From the NCBI GenBank assembly GCA_030158665.1, contig JAOASM010000036.1:1-64000 (forward strand): DNA of 64,000 bases. The letters are read 5' to 3'. The stretch comes from Sediminibacterium sp. (GTDB lineage Bacteria; Bacteroidota; Bacteroidia; Chitinophagales; Chitinophagaceae). This document shows positions 34,629-43,571 of the stretch, in pieces. The notes below the pieces were generated by a model. That model had not been told where the DNA came from. It ran no database searches and worked only from the letters and a program-made list of their open reading frames with translations. Position numbers and translations under genes: made by a program. Positions within the stretch are counted from its first letter, which is position 1; each line of letters opens with the position of its first letter.

Positions 34629-37379
34629 TTAAATCACCACATTGATCATTTTTCCTTTTACGAATATGAGTTTTTTTATTGGTTTTCCCTCCATCCATTT
34701 TTGAATCAATTCGTTCCCAAGAACAATTTCGTGCACCTGAGCTTCTGTTGCATCCAAAGCAATCGGAATATTTGTTCTCACTTTTCCGTTGATACTTACA
34801 GGATATTCTTTTGAAGTTTCTGTCACATGTTGTGCATCAAAAATTGGGAATGCTGCATCAATCACCAAACCTTGATTGCCAATTAAGGCCCAAAGCTCCT
34901 CACTAATATGCGGTGCATAAGGTGCTAATAAAACAAGTACTTGCTCAAGGACTTCTTTCTTATGACAACCCAAATCAAATAACTCATTCACACAGATCAT
35001 AAAGCTACTCACTGCAGTATTGAAACTGTGACGCTCTGTATCTTCCTCGATTTTTTTAATTGTCTTATGGAGTACTTTTAATTCTGCAGGGGTTGCTTTT
35101 TCATCCACCCATACCTTACCCTTCATCTCGTCATAAAACAACCTCCATAACTTTTTCAGAAAACGATGCACTCCTTCGATTCCCTTTGTATCCCATGGCT
35201 TACTTTGTTCTACAGGACCAAGGAACATTTCGTACATTCTAAAAGTATCAGCACCATATTTATTTACAAGATCGTCTGGGTTAACCGTATTGAATTTAGA
35301 TTTTGACATCTTCTCTACTTCTACACCACAGATATATTTTCCGTCTTCTAATTCAAAAGTCGCATGGGCATAATCTGGTTTCCACTTTTTAAAAGCTTCT
35401 GTATCTAACTCTACGCCATCTACAATATTGACATCCACATGCAATTGATCTACTTCCATTGTCTTTGCTAATCCTGCAGATACAAATATTTGTGTACCCC
35501 TTTTACGATAAACAAAACGAGAACTTCCCTGAATCATACCTTGATTCAATAATTTTTTGAAAGGTTCGTCAAAGCCAATATGCCCTAAGTCATATAGTAC
35601 TTTGGTCCACATCCTGCTATACAATAAATGGCCAACAGCATGTTCTGTTCCACCAATGTATAAATCTACTTGACCCCAATAATCGCTCACTTTACGATCG
35701 CAGAATGCAGTCGTATTATGCGGATCCATATATCTTAAGAAATACCAACTACTTCCAGCATAACCTGGCATGGTATTGGTCTCAAAATGATTGGCTTTCC
35801 ATTCTTCAATATTGGCCAATGGGCCTTCACCGTCTGGACCAGGTCCATAATTTTCGACTGTTGGTAAAACTAATGGCAATTCGCTTTCTGCTAAAGGATA
35901 AGCAATCCCATTTTTCCATTGAATCGGGAATGGTTCACCCCAATAACGTTGTCTACTAAAAGCGGCATCACGCATTCGGAAATTAACTTTCTTTTTGCCA
36001 ATGCCCATTGCCTCTAATCTGTCATTCACAATGGCAATAGCTTCTTTTTGAACGACCCCATTTAAGAAGTCGCTATTGGATAAAATAGCTTCTTTGGTTG
36101 GATTCGCTGCAGTGCCATCATACGCATCTCCAATGATATTGGTGATAGGAATATTAAAATGTTGTGCAAATCTAAAGTCACGATCGTCGCCACAAGGCAC
36201 AGCCATAATCGCACCCGTTCCATAACCAGCCAATACATATTCAGAAATCCAAATTGGAATGCGCTGTTGATTGAATGGGTTAACCACATAGGCACCTGTG
36301 AAACAACCGGTAATTTTTTTCTCCGCAATTCGCTCGCGTTCACTTCTACTTTTTACATAAGCGATATAATCTGCTACTTCTTTTTCATGCGTTGCAGGCG
36401 TAATGGATTGTATCAATTCATGCTCTGGTGCGACCACTAAAAAGTCTACACCAAATACCGTATCTGGTCTTGTCGTATATACTGTTAATGTAGCACTGTG
36501 ATCAGCTACTTTAAAATCAATCTCAGCGCCATAACTTTTACCAATCCAATTAGACTGCATTTCCTTCATTGCATCACTAAACTGTATGGTATCTAATCCA
36601 GCCAATAAACGATCTGCATATTCAGTAATACGCAAATACCATTGACGTAATTTCTTTTTTTCTACAGGATGTCCTCCTCGCTCACTAAATCCATTAATCA
36701 CTTCGTCATTGGCCAAGACAGTACCCAATGCAGCGCACCAATTCACTTCACCAAATCCACAAAATGCCAATCGATATTGCATCAACACATCTTGTTGCGC
36801 TTTTTCATCCCAACTATTCCAATTAGCTGCTGTAAAATTCAATTGATTGTCTGCTGGACAAACATGATTCGTATTACCCTCTTTTTCAAATGTGGCTACC
36901 AAAGCACTAATTGGATTGGCCTTGTTTAACTGACGATCAAAATAACTATTGAACAATTGTAAGAATATCCACTGCGTCCATTTATAATAAGTGGCGTCAC
37001 AGGTTCTAACTTCTCTATCCCAATCATAACAAAATCCAATATTATCTAATTGACTTCTAAAGTTATCAATATTATCGTGTGTACTTTTAGCAGGATGTAC
37101 ACCATGTTCAATCGCATATTGCTCTGCAGGTAATCCAAAAGCGTCATAACCCATTGGATGCAATACATTAAATCCTTTTAATCTTTTGTACCTGCTATAG
37201 ATGTCTGATGCGATATACCCCAAAGGATGTCCCACATGCAATCCCGCTCCACTTGGATAAGGAAACATATCTAAGACATAACATTTGGGCTTGTCACTTT
37301 CATTGGGAACCTGATATGCTTTTTGATTTTTCCAGCTCGTTTGCCATTTTTTTTCGATCGTCCTAAATTGATACTCCAT
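34629..37379 (-). CDS. leuS: Leucyl-tRNA synthetase
   Basis: The enzyme charges tRNA-Leu. The 916-residue class I synthetase has the HIGH-type motif HVGHPLGY near 48-55 and the large editing domain with the threonine-rich TTRPDTVFG. The KMSKS motif is in EKMSKSKFNTVNPDD near 695. The C-terminal anticodon-binding region follows. It is slightly longer than E. coli LeuS (860). It heads a minus-strand run with the dipeptidyl-peptidase and ruvB, and its probable promoter lies 100 bases upstream, leaving a long leader. Confidence 0.98.
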   Translation of the reverse strand: MEYQFRTIEKKWQTSWKNQKAYQVPNESDKPKCYVLDMFPYPSGAGLHVGHPLGYIASDIYSRYKRLKGFNVLHPMGYDAFGLPAEQYAIEHGVHPAKSTHDNIDNFRSQLDNIGFCYDWDREVRTCDATYYKWTQWIFLQLFNSYFDRQLNKANPISALVATFEKEGNTNHVCPADNQLNFTAANWNSWDEKAQQDVLMQYRLAFCGFGEVNWCAALGTVLANDEVINGFSERGGHPVEKKKLRQWYLRITEYADRLLAGLDTIQFSDAMKEMQSNWIGKSYGAEIDFKVADHSATLTVYTTRPDTVFGVDFLVVAPEHELIQSITPATHEKEVADYIAYVKSRSERERIAEKKITGCFTGAYVVNPFNQQRIPIWISEYVLAGYGTGAIMAVPCGDDRDFRFAQHFNIPITNIIGDAYDGTAANPTKEAILSNSDFLNGVVQKEAIAIVNDRLEAMGIGKKKVNFRMRDAAFSRQRYWGEPFPIQWKNGIAYPLAESELPLVLPTVENYGPGPDGEGPLANIEEWKANHFETNTMPGYAGSSWYFLRYMDPHNTTAFCDRKVSDYWGQVDLYIGGTEHAVGHLLYSRMWTKVLYDLGHIGFDEPFKKLLNQGMIQGSSRFVYRKRGTQIFVSAGLAKTMEVDQLHVDVNIVDGVELDTEAFKKWKPDYAHATFELEDGKYICGVEVEKMSKSKFNTVNPDDLVNKYGADTFRMYEMFLGPVEQSKPWDTKGIEGVHRFLKKLWRLFYDEMKGKVWVDEKATPAELKVLHKTIKKIEEDTERHSFNTAVSSFMICVNELFDLGCHKKEVLEQVLVLLAPYAPHISEELWALIGNQGLVIDAAFPIFDAQHVTETSKEYPVSINGKVRTNIPIALDATEAQVHEIVLGNELIQKWMEGKPIKKLIFVKGKMINVVI

Positions 37380-37436
37380 CTGCTAAATTTTCTTAAAAAT
37401 CTGTAATTATTCGGTTTTGAATCTGTCAGGCCATGA

Positions 37437-37465
37437 TACCCCCTATTTTTAACAAAAAATGGGTA
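37437..37465 (-). promoter_or_regulatory. Bulged hairpin in the leuS leader
   Basis: TACCC at 37437-37441 plus ATTTTT at 37445-37450 pair with AAAAAT at 37455-37460 and GGGTA at 37461-37465, leaving a 3-base bulge and a 4-base loop. It lies in the predicted leuS leader. No T-run follows on the minus strand, so it is not a plain terminator. Confidence 0.4.
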
Positions 37466-37479
37466 TAATTCGACCTATG

Positions 37480-37487
37480 CAAATGTA
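37480..37487 (-). promoter_or_regulatory. -7 box of leuS
   Basis: The minus strand reads TACATTTG, a full TAnnTTTG match, about 100 bases upstream of the leuS ATG. It is part of a mirror pair with the ftsX box. Confidence 0.45.
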
Positions 37488-37508
37488 AGTGTTTAGCGTT
37501 CAAAACCC

Positions 37509-37516
37509 TACATTTG
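37509..37516 (+). promoter_or_regulatory. -7 box of ftsX
   Basis: TACATTTG fully matches TAnnTTTG, 28 bases before the ftsX ATG. The larger 10-base segment TACATTTGCA at 37509-37518 is an exact inverted copy of 37478-37487. Confidence 0.5.
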
Positions 37517-37544
37517 CAGAGCGAACAAGTAAAATTTTAATGCT

Positions 37545-38420
37545 ATGGCAGTATCCGGAAATGGATCTTTAAAGAGAAGCAAACCAAACTATATCTACAG
37601 CATTGTTGGCGTAGCCATTGTGTTGTTCATTATGGGGATCATGGGTTGGTTTTTCTTAAACCTCCATGCAATTGGAGATAACTTCAAAGAGGATATCAGA
37701 ATCAGTGTATACTTAAGGACTTCTGACAAAAATACAGTTGGCAAAATCCAATCTTTCATTGCTGCTGCACCCTACGCTAAAAACGTAGAATATGTAGATA
37801 AGGAAAAAGCAAAGACCATTTGGAACAAAGAAAACAACGAAGATTGGTCAAAAATTTTAGACGTGAATCCATTGCCTGAAAGCATTGATTTCTTCGCTAA
37901 AGCAGACTATGTCAATCCAGATAGTTTATCTAAAATTAGCACAAGCATCGCTACTGCTTTTAAAGAGGATGTTGCAGACATTCAATATCCAAAAAGTTTA
38001 GTGACCAATCTAAATGAACGTGCCACTAAAGTTGGATTGATCTTTTTAGTGATGTCCATTATCTTATGCGCAATTGTGATCATCAGCATTGACAATACCA
38101 TTCGCCTGGCCATGTTTAGCAATCGCTTTTTAATTAAAACAATGCAAATGGTGGGCGCAACAAGAAGTTTTATATCAAAACCATTGGTGATTCGTGCCTT
38201 ATTGAACGGATTAATCAGTGCATTGATTGCCATCTTTTTATTATTCGGATTGATCCAATGGGCAAGTTCACAGTTCCCTCAATTACAAACTTTACAAGGC
38301 ATTGGCAATAGTATCTTATTATTCGGAGGACTCATCGTTATTGGTGTTGGTATCTCTGTATTAAGCACTTACCGAAGTGTGGTGAAATATTTAAAAATGA
38401 AACTAGACGAACTTTATTAA
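37545..38420 (+). CDS. ftsX: FtsX-like cell division permease
   Basis: FtsX works with the ATPase FtsE to link cell division to peptidoglycan hydrolases. The 291-residue protein has one N-terminal membrane helix (about 18-41) and a periplasmic domain (about 45-160) with DIRISVYLRTSDKN. Three C-terminal helices include the FtsX segment VGATRSFISKPLVIRALLNGLISA. No ftsE adjoins it, which is common in Bacteroidota. The DUF3098 gene follows after 10 bases and uppP after a terminator. Confidence 0.93.
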   Translation: MAVSGNGSLKRSKPNYIYSIVGVAIVLFIMGIMGWFFLNLHAIGDNFKEDIRISVYLRTSDKNTVGKIQSFIAAAPYAKNVEYVDKEKAKTIWNKENNEDWSKILDVNPLPESIDFFAKADYVNPDSLSKISTSIATAFKEDVADIQYPKSLVTNLNERATKVGLIFLVMSIILCAIVIISIDNTIRLAMFSNRFLIKTMQMVGATRSFISKPLVIRALLNGLISALIAIFLLFGLIQWASSQFPQLQTLQGIGNSILLFGGLIVIGVGISVLSTYRSVVKYLKMKLDELY

Positions 38421-38430
38421 TCTATTTATT

Positions 38431-38670
38431 ATGAGTCAAAAAAATACAAAACGATCTTTAGACCTATTTGGCAAATCCAATTACACATGGATGCTCATTG
38501 GCACCGTATTAATTATTGCTGGAATGTTATTGATGTCAGGCGGTAAAAGTGCAGACCCAAATGTGTTTAATGAAAATGAGGTGTATAGCTTCAGAAGAAT
38601 CACGCTTGCCCCACTCTGTATTATTGCAGGTTTTATTGTTGAAATTTACGCTTTGTTTAAAAAAGCATAA
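38431..38670 (+). CDS. DUF3098 small membrane protein
   Basis: The 79-residue protein has two membrane segments (about 18-35, TWMLIGTVLIIAGMLLMSGG, and about 55-75). Between them lies the conserved block DPNVFNENEVYSFRRITLAP of DUF3098. The family has no known function and is found in Bacteroidota next to ftsX, as here, ten bases downstream. Its placement suggests a part in FtsX function or envelope growth, but nothing in the sequence proves it. Confidence 0.88.
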   Translation: MSQKNTKRSLDLFGKSNYTWMLIGTVLIIAGMLLMSGGKSADPNVFNENEVYSFRRITLAPLCIIAGFIVEIYALFKKA

Positions 38671-38689
38671 GCTACATTTATACTTATTT

Positions 38690-38718
38690 AGAGCGATGCC
38701 TGCATCGCTCTTTTTTTA
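38690..38718 (+). terminator. Terminator after the ftsX-DUF3098 pair
   Basis: GAGCGATGC at 38691-38699 pairs with GCATCGCTC at 38702-38710 and is followed by a seven-base T-run. It separates the pair from uppP on the same strand, only ten bases before its ATG. Confidence 0.88.
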
Positions 38719-38727
38719 ATCCATACC

Positions 38728-39525
38728 ATGAACACGATACAAACTATATTGATTGCAATTATTGAAGGCATCACTGAATTTTTACCAATTTCAAGCACAG
38801 CGCACATGAAATTTGCCAATCCATTTTTAGGAATTGCAGATAGCCCATTTGTAGACTTATATGAAATTGTGATTCAATTTGCGGCTATTCTTTCTGTAGT
38901 TGTGATCTACCGTAAAGATTTTTTTAATTTTAGGGATTACCGTTTTTATTTAAAATTACTCGTGGCGGTATTACCTGCATTGGTTTTTGGTGCATTACTA
39001 AAAAAATACATTGACGCTGTATTAGATAATTTATGGGTGATCGCTTCAGTGATGGTGTTAGGTGGCGTGGCTTTGATATTTATAGATCGATATTTCAAAA
39101 AGCAAGTGGACCCTAAGCAAAACGAACCCATTCAATTTAAACAAGCTTTCTGGGTAGGTTGCTTTCAGGTATTGGCAATTGTATTTCCTGGTCTTAGCAG
39201 AAGTGCGGCAACCATTATCGGAGGTTTAAGTCAAAAACTAAGTAAACAAGCTGCTGCAGAATTTTCATTTTTTCTTGCTGTCCCAACTATGTTAGCAGCC
39301 TCGGCAAAAAGTACTTTAGATGTATACCAAGACCATCCAGAAGTATTTATTTCAAGTAATTTACTGAATATGCTCATAGGGGGATTGGTTGCTTTTTTTG
39401 TTGCGCTGGTGAGCGTTAAATTCTTTATTCGATTTGTACAAAAAAGAGGCTTCTCTTTGTTTGGCTGGTATCGTATTGCCTTAGGATTGATCATGATTGC
39501 CTGGCTCTTCCTTCAAAAAGCCTAA
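38728..39525 (+). CDS. uppP: Undecaprenyl-diphosphate phosphatase
   Basis: UppP (BacA) recycles undecaprenyl pyrophosphate, the lipid carrier of cell-wall and polysaccharide units. The 265-residue membrane protein has the two family motifs, EGITEFLPISSTAHM near 13-27 and FPGLSRSAATIIGG near 154-167, and about eight hydrophobic segments. It follows the terminator of the ftsX pair and is followed by the UMF1 transporter after 56 bases. Confidence 0.97.
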   Translation: MNTIQTILIAIIEGITEFLPISSTAHMKFANPFLGIADSPFVDLYEIVIQFAAILSVVVIYRKDFFNFRDYRFYLKLLVAVLPALVFGALLKKYIDAVLDNLWVIASVMVLGGVALIFIDRYFKKQVDPKQNEPIQFKQAFWVGCFQVLAIVFPGLSRSAATIIGGLSQKLSKQAAAEFSFFLAVPTMLAASAKSTLDVYQDHPEVFISSNLLNMLIGGLVAFFVALVSVKFFIRFVQKRGFSLFGWYRIALGLIMIAWLFLQKA

Positions 39526-39581
39526 TGGAATTAAAGATAGATTAGCAATTATTCGTATTTTGGGAGCAAACCCCTTGCAAT

Positions 39582-40892
39582 ATGCAAACTGCTTCTAAGA
39601 AAGTAATCAATAGTTGGGCGATGTATGATTGGGCCAATAGCGTCTATAGCTTAGTCATCACTTCTACCATTTTCCCTGCCTTTTATGAAGCTGTCACAAG
39701 TGACGGCAATGAACAAACATTAATTGATAAGGTCAAGATAGGGCCATTTGAATTTGTGAATACCGCGTTGTACAATTATGCACTGGCAATTGCATTTATC
39801 GTTGTGGCACTCATGTCACCTATCCTTTCCTCCATTGCAGATTACCGTGGAAACAAAAAACAATTTCTACAATTTTTCTGTACGATGGGGAGCTTAGCCT
39901 GTTGCAGTTTGTATTTTTTTGATGCAAACCATATTGAGACAGGATTGGTATCAGTGATCATTGCTTGTATTGGATTTTGGGGAAGCCTTGTATTTTATAA
40001 TTCTTATTTACCAGAAATAGCTGCTCCAGAAGACCGTGATCGTATCAGTGCTAAAGGATTTACGATGGGTTATTTTGGCTCGGTATTATTACAAATCATT
40101 TGTTTTGTGTTTGTGTTAAAGCCAGACTTATTTGGCATCACTGTTGGCAAAGCCTCTCAGATTTCATTTTTATTAGCAGGGGTATGGTGGTTTGGTTTTG
40201 GCCAATGGTCTATTGCGAGATTACCTTCTAGCTTGAGGGTGATGAAAACTGGACAAACAGACAATGTATTTGTAGGCGGGTATAAAGAACTACATAAGGT
40301 TTGGAAACAATTAACCCATTTGCCTGTGTTAGATAACTTCTTAGGTGCATTTTTCTTTTACAATATGGGTGTACAAACTGTCATGCTTGCAGCAACACTT
40401 TACGGAAAGAGTGAATTGAACATCCCCACGACCAACTTAATTATCGCCATTCTAATCATTCAATTAGTGGCCATACCTGGTGCATTATTGATGGGAAAGA
40501 TGGCTAGTACATTAGGTAATTTTAAAACATTAATGATTGCTGTTGCAGTTTGGATATTGATCTGTATCATCGGCTATTATGTTCCTAGAAATGGCGTGAC
40601 AGAATTTTATTGCTTAGCAACTTTGGTTGGCTTTGTGATGGGAGGTATCCAATCTGTCAGCAGAAGTACCTACGCAAAATTGATGCCAACTACACAAGAC
40701 ACTGCTTCCTTTTTTAGTTTCTATGATGTGACAGAAAAAGTAGCGATTGTGATAGGGATGTTTAGCTTTGGTTTTATCATTGAATTAACAGGTTCTCAAA
40801 AAAATGCAGTGCTAGGATTGTGCGTATTTTTTATTATTGGTTTAATTTTGTTGTACAGAACCTCACTAAAAAATAAGCATGCAAATTTATAG
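39582..40892 (+). CDS. UMF1/Atg22-like MFS transporter
   Basis: The 436-residue protein has about 12 hydrophobic segments and the family N-terminus SWAMYDWANSVYSLVITSTIFP. Further signs are SPILSSIADYRGNKKQF in the loop after helix 2 and GGIQSVSRSTYAKLMP in the second half. UMF1 proteins are major-facilitator members related to yeast vacuolar Atg22 and are thought to export small solutes. The cargo is unknown. Its last 14 bases overlap the next gene, so the two are probably translated together. Confidence 0.88.
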   Translation: MQTASKKVINSWAMYDWANSVYSLVITSTIFPAFYEAVTSDGNEQTLIDKVKIGPFEFVNTALYNYALAIAFIVVALMSPILSSIADYRGNKKQFLQFFCTMGSLACCSLYFFDANHIETGLVSVIIACIGFWGSLVFYNSYLPEIAAPEDRDRISAKGFTMGYFGSVLLQIICFVFVLKPDLFGITVGKASQISFLLAGVWWFGFGQWSIARLPSSLRVMKTGQTDNVFVGGYKELHKVWKQLTHLPVLDNFLGAFFFYNMGVQTVMLAATLYGKSELNIPTTNLIIAILIIQLVAIPGALLMGKMASTLGNFKTLMIAVAVWILICIIGYYVPRNGVTEFYCLATLVGFVMGGIQSVSRSTYAKLMPTTQDTASFFSFYDVTEKVAIVIGMFSFGFIIELTGSQKNAVLGLCVFFIIGLILLYRTSLKNKHANL

Positions 40893-41748
40893 TATTCATA
40901 CAGGCAATTTTAAACTCGATGGCGGTGCCATGTTTGGCGTAGTGCCAAAATCAATCTGGAATAAAACCAATCCTGCGGACGAAAACAATCTGTGTACTTG
41001 GGCATTAAGATGCATGTTGATTGTGTCAGGCGATCGTACCATTTTAATTGATACGGGGATGGGTAATAAACAAGATGCCAAGTTCTTTAGCCATTACCAT
41101 CCAAGTGAAACCAAAACAATCGCAGAAGCATTGGCTATACATGGTTTTAAGCCAGAAGATATAACAGATGTCCTTTTAACACATCTTCATTTCGATCATG
41201 TAGGCGGTGCCGTGAATGATGAAAATGGCCATTTGAAATTAGCCTTGCCCAACGCCACCTATTGGGTGAGTGCTCCTCATTGGGAAAATGCCATTCATCC
41301 TAATAGAAGAGAAAAAGCAAGTTTTTTAAAGGAAAATATAATGCCATTGATGGAAAGTGGTCAATTGAAATTAATTGAGATTCCTCCTTTTAAAAGCGAT
41401 ACAACTTTACAAGAAATTCATTTTGCAGATAATATAAGTTGTATTGTGGTCAATGGACACACAGAAGGCATGCTCTTGCCTAAAATTCAATATGGAGCAA
41501 GTCAAATTGTATATATGGCAGACTTATTGCCCTCTGTAGGACATTTACCCATCCCTTTTGTAATGGGCTATGACATGCAGCCTTTATTTACATTGAATGA
41601 AAAAGAACTTTTCTTAAACGAAGCTTGTGCTAAAAATTATACCTTATTTTTTGAACATGATCCTGTCAATGAATGTTGTGATTTGCAGGTAACAGAAAAA
41701 GGAATAAGAGCAAGAACCTGCTTTACCTTGGATAGTATAGTACAATAA
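40879..41748 (+). CDS. MBL-fold hydrolase (lactonase-like family)
   Basis: The 289-residue metallo-beta-lactamase-fold protein has the metal motif HLHFDHVGGAVND near 109-121, a later His in VNGHTEGM and Asp in YMADLLPSVGHL, and a closing His in FEHDP. The layout resembles N-acyl-homoserine-lactonase-like hydrolases, but the substrate cannot be predicted. Its start lies 14 bases inside the UMF1 gene, giving a coupled pair. No terminator is visible before the convergent DUF3108 gene 34 bases on. Confidence 0.87.
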   Translation: MQIYSIHTGNFKLDGGAMFGVVPKSIWNKTNPADENNLCTWALRCMLIVSGDRTILIDTGMGNKQDAKFFSHYHPSETKTIAEALAIHGFKPEDITDVLLTHLHFDHVGGAVNDENGHLKLALPNATYWVSAPHWENAIHPNRREKASFLKENIMPLMESGQLKLIEIPPFKSDTTLQEIHFADNISCIVVNGHTEGMLLPKIQYGASQIVYMADLLPSVGHLPIPFVMGYDMQPLFTLNEKELFLNEACAKNYTLFFEHDPVNECCDLQVTEKGIRARTCFTLDSIVQ

Positions 41749-41782
41749 ACTATTAAAATCGAACCAGGAATGGTATCAAGGA

Positions 41783-42580
41783 TTAATCTAATTCAATTAA
41801 AGAGCTTAACGGATGTCTTAATCCTTCGTAACTTTTCATATCTACCTTGATGGTACCCACAATAATGGGTGTTTCAATTCGAATTGGAATATGGTTGTCA
41901 TCGTCTGTAACCCATATGGTCATGTGTTCTCCGCCTTCAAACATAGAACCTTTTACAAGTAATGGAGCAATCTTAATAGCCTTAAATTTTCCAAATCTAG
42001 TGCGGATGGTTTCTTTACCTAAATATTTAAAATACGAAGGGAACAATTCATTGTCAAGGAAAAAATTTAAATAGATCTTTTCATTGACTTGTAAGTTTTT
42101 GAAATCTAAATTTCTTGCTGCATAAATAGCACTAATGACATCAAAAGTACAATCTGCAGATTTAAATGATTCGCCTTTATTGGTTGTTACCTCATTCAAC
42201 TTTTGATTGAACGCAAGAGATTGATTTTGATGAAATGAACCCTCATTGATACTTCTACTAAAATAATAGGGCAGTAAAGTTTTGCTATCTACGATTGATT
42301 CATATTTATCACGTACTTTAAAAATCCAATCGTATCTACGATTAGAATTACCAGTAGCAGTAAAAGCAAATGCAGACTCCCCCTCCCATTTAGTTGGCAT
42401 GACTGTAAACTGAGCATCACCCGCATTAACATATAAGCCAATGACATTATAATAAATGGTGTAGGTGATTTTTTCACCAGAACTAAATGAAGTATTGGAT
42501 TGACTACATATCTCTTTAGCTTGCCTTGGCATGAAGGTTAATAAAGTGGCCATCCAGAATTGAAACAAGTATAATAACAT
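41783..42580 (-). CDS. DUF3108 exported protein
   Basis: The 265-residue protein has a short hydrophobic N-terminus and then a soluble, beta-rich DUF3108 domain, with FSSGEKITYTIYYNVIGLYVNAGDA. The family is periplasmic and has no settled function; LolA/LolB-like folds have been suggested for related proteins. It is 26 bases downstream of a membrane flippase-like gene on the same strand. Envelope lipid or polysaccharide handling is a guess from context. Confidence 0.82.
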   Translation of the reverse strand: MLLYLFQFWMATLLTFMPRQAKEICSQSNTSFSSGEKITYTIYYNVIGLYVNAGDAQFTVMPTKWEGESAFAFTATGNSNRRYDWIFKVRDKYESIVDSKTLLPYYFSRSINEGSFHQNQSLAFNQKLNEVTTNKGESFKSADCTFDVISAIYAARNLDFKNLQVNEKIYLNFFLDNELFPSYFKYLGKETIRTRFGKFKAIKIAPLLVKGSMFEGGEHMTIWVTDDDNHIPIRIETPIIVGTIKVDMKSYEGLRHPLSSLIELD

Positions 42581-42606
42581 CTTAGGGGGGTATATCTATT
42601 ATAAAT

Positions 42607-43524
42607 TTATCGCTTTAATCTAAAACCAAGTAATAAAATTGCACCTAAGATAGAAGGAATTAAAAAATTAACCATCCAAATTAAAGTGGTTAAAGCGATT
42701 AGCATGATATCATTGTGGTAAAATGGCGCCATTAATAACAAAAATAGTTGACCACGTATGACCAAATCAGTCAAACTGATTGCAGGAATCATACTTAGGA
42801 AAAACAATAAAGCCATTATTGCAGTACTTAAATCCAGCCAATCAACTGGAATAGAAAGCATTTGTGCAGCCCAATTATACTGCATGAGGTAGACCAAATA
42901 ACGTGCAAAAGCAAGTCCAATTAGTTTCCATTTTAAACCTGAACTAATTTGTAAGTGGTTTAATTTAGACAACCACCCTTTAAAAGATTGATTGTATAAA
43001 AATAAAAATATAGCTAGCACTGCGCCCCATGGTGCAACCCATTTCAACCAAGGCAAAAAAGGTAAATTCCAAAATAATGCAATACTACCAAAACAGATCG
43101 TCATTAAAAGTTGCGCATAAGAAGCCCAAGCCATTTGTGTGATCCCTTTTAATTTAGTTCCGGGTGCTAAAAACAAAGTTCTTCCAACATAGTCTCCAGA
43201 TCTTGCAGGTGTGAAAAAGGAAAATGCTTGCCCAACTAATACAGCTCTTAATGCTTGAAAAATATTGAATTGATTGGTTTCCGCAATCACCGATTTCCAC
43301 TTGATGGCCTCTATCGAATAGTTGAGCGTCAATAAACACCCCATTAATAACCAAGCGGTCCAATGAATTTTTGTCAATTGAAGTTTTAAATCTGCTCCGT
43401 ATTGATTTAGGTTTTCATTCTGCAAAACCTTATTGTAGATCGCAATAGCACAGATAACAAACAAAATTAACCCAATCAATTTATTTCCAAGAGAAAGCAA
43501 TGGCTTTAGTTTACTCGAATTCAT
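42607..43524 (-). CDS. Flippase-like integral membrane protein (lysylphosphatidylglycerol synthase TM family)
   Basis: The 305-residue protein has about eight membrane segments. It belongs to the AglD / lysylphosphatidylglycerol-synthase transmembrane family, shown by ALRAVLVGQAFSFFTPARSGDYVGR and the later MIPAISLTDLVIRGQ. It lacks the soluble aminoacyltransferase half, so it is the flippase-like part only. It is divergent from ruvC (47 bases) and is followed by the DUF3108 gene. The transported lipid is unknown. Confidence 0.83.
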   Translation of the reverse strand: MNSSKLKPLLSLGNKLIGLILFVICAIAIYNKVLQNENLNQYGADLKLQLTKIHWTAWLLMGCLLTLNYSIEAIKWKSVIAETNQFNIFQALRAVLVGQAFSFFTPARSGDYVGRTLFLAPGTKLKGITQMAWASYAQLLMTICFGSIALFWNLPFLPWLKWVAPWGAVLAIFLFLYNQSFKGWLSKLNHLQISSGLKWKLIGLAFARYLVYLMQYNWAAQMLSIPVDWLDLSTAIMALLFFLSMIPAISLTDLVIRGQLFLLLMAPFYHNDIMLIALTTLIWMVNFLIPSILGAILLLGFRLKR

Positions 43525-43571
43525 ATTTTGTAAAGATCGTATTTTGAAGGGATATCTGTAACTTTATCCCT

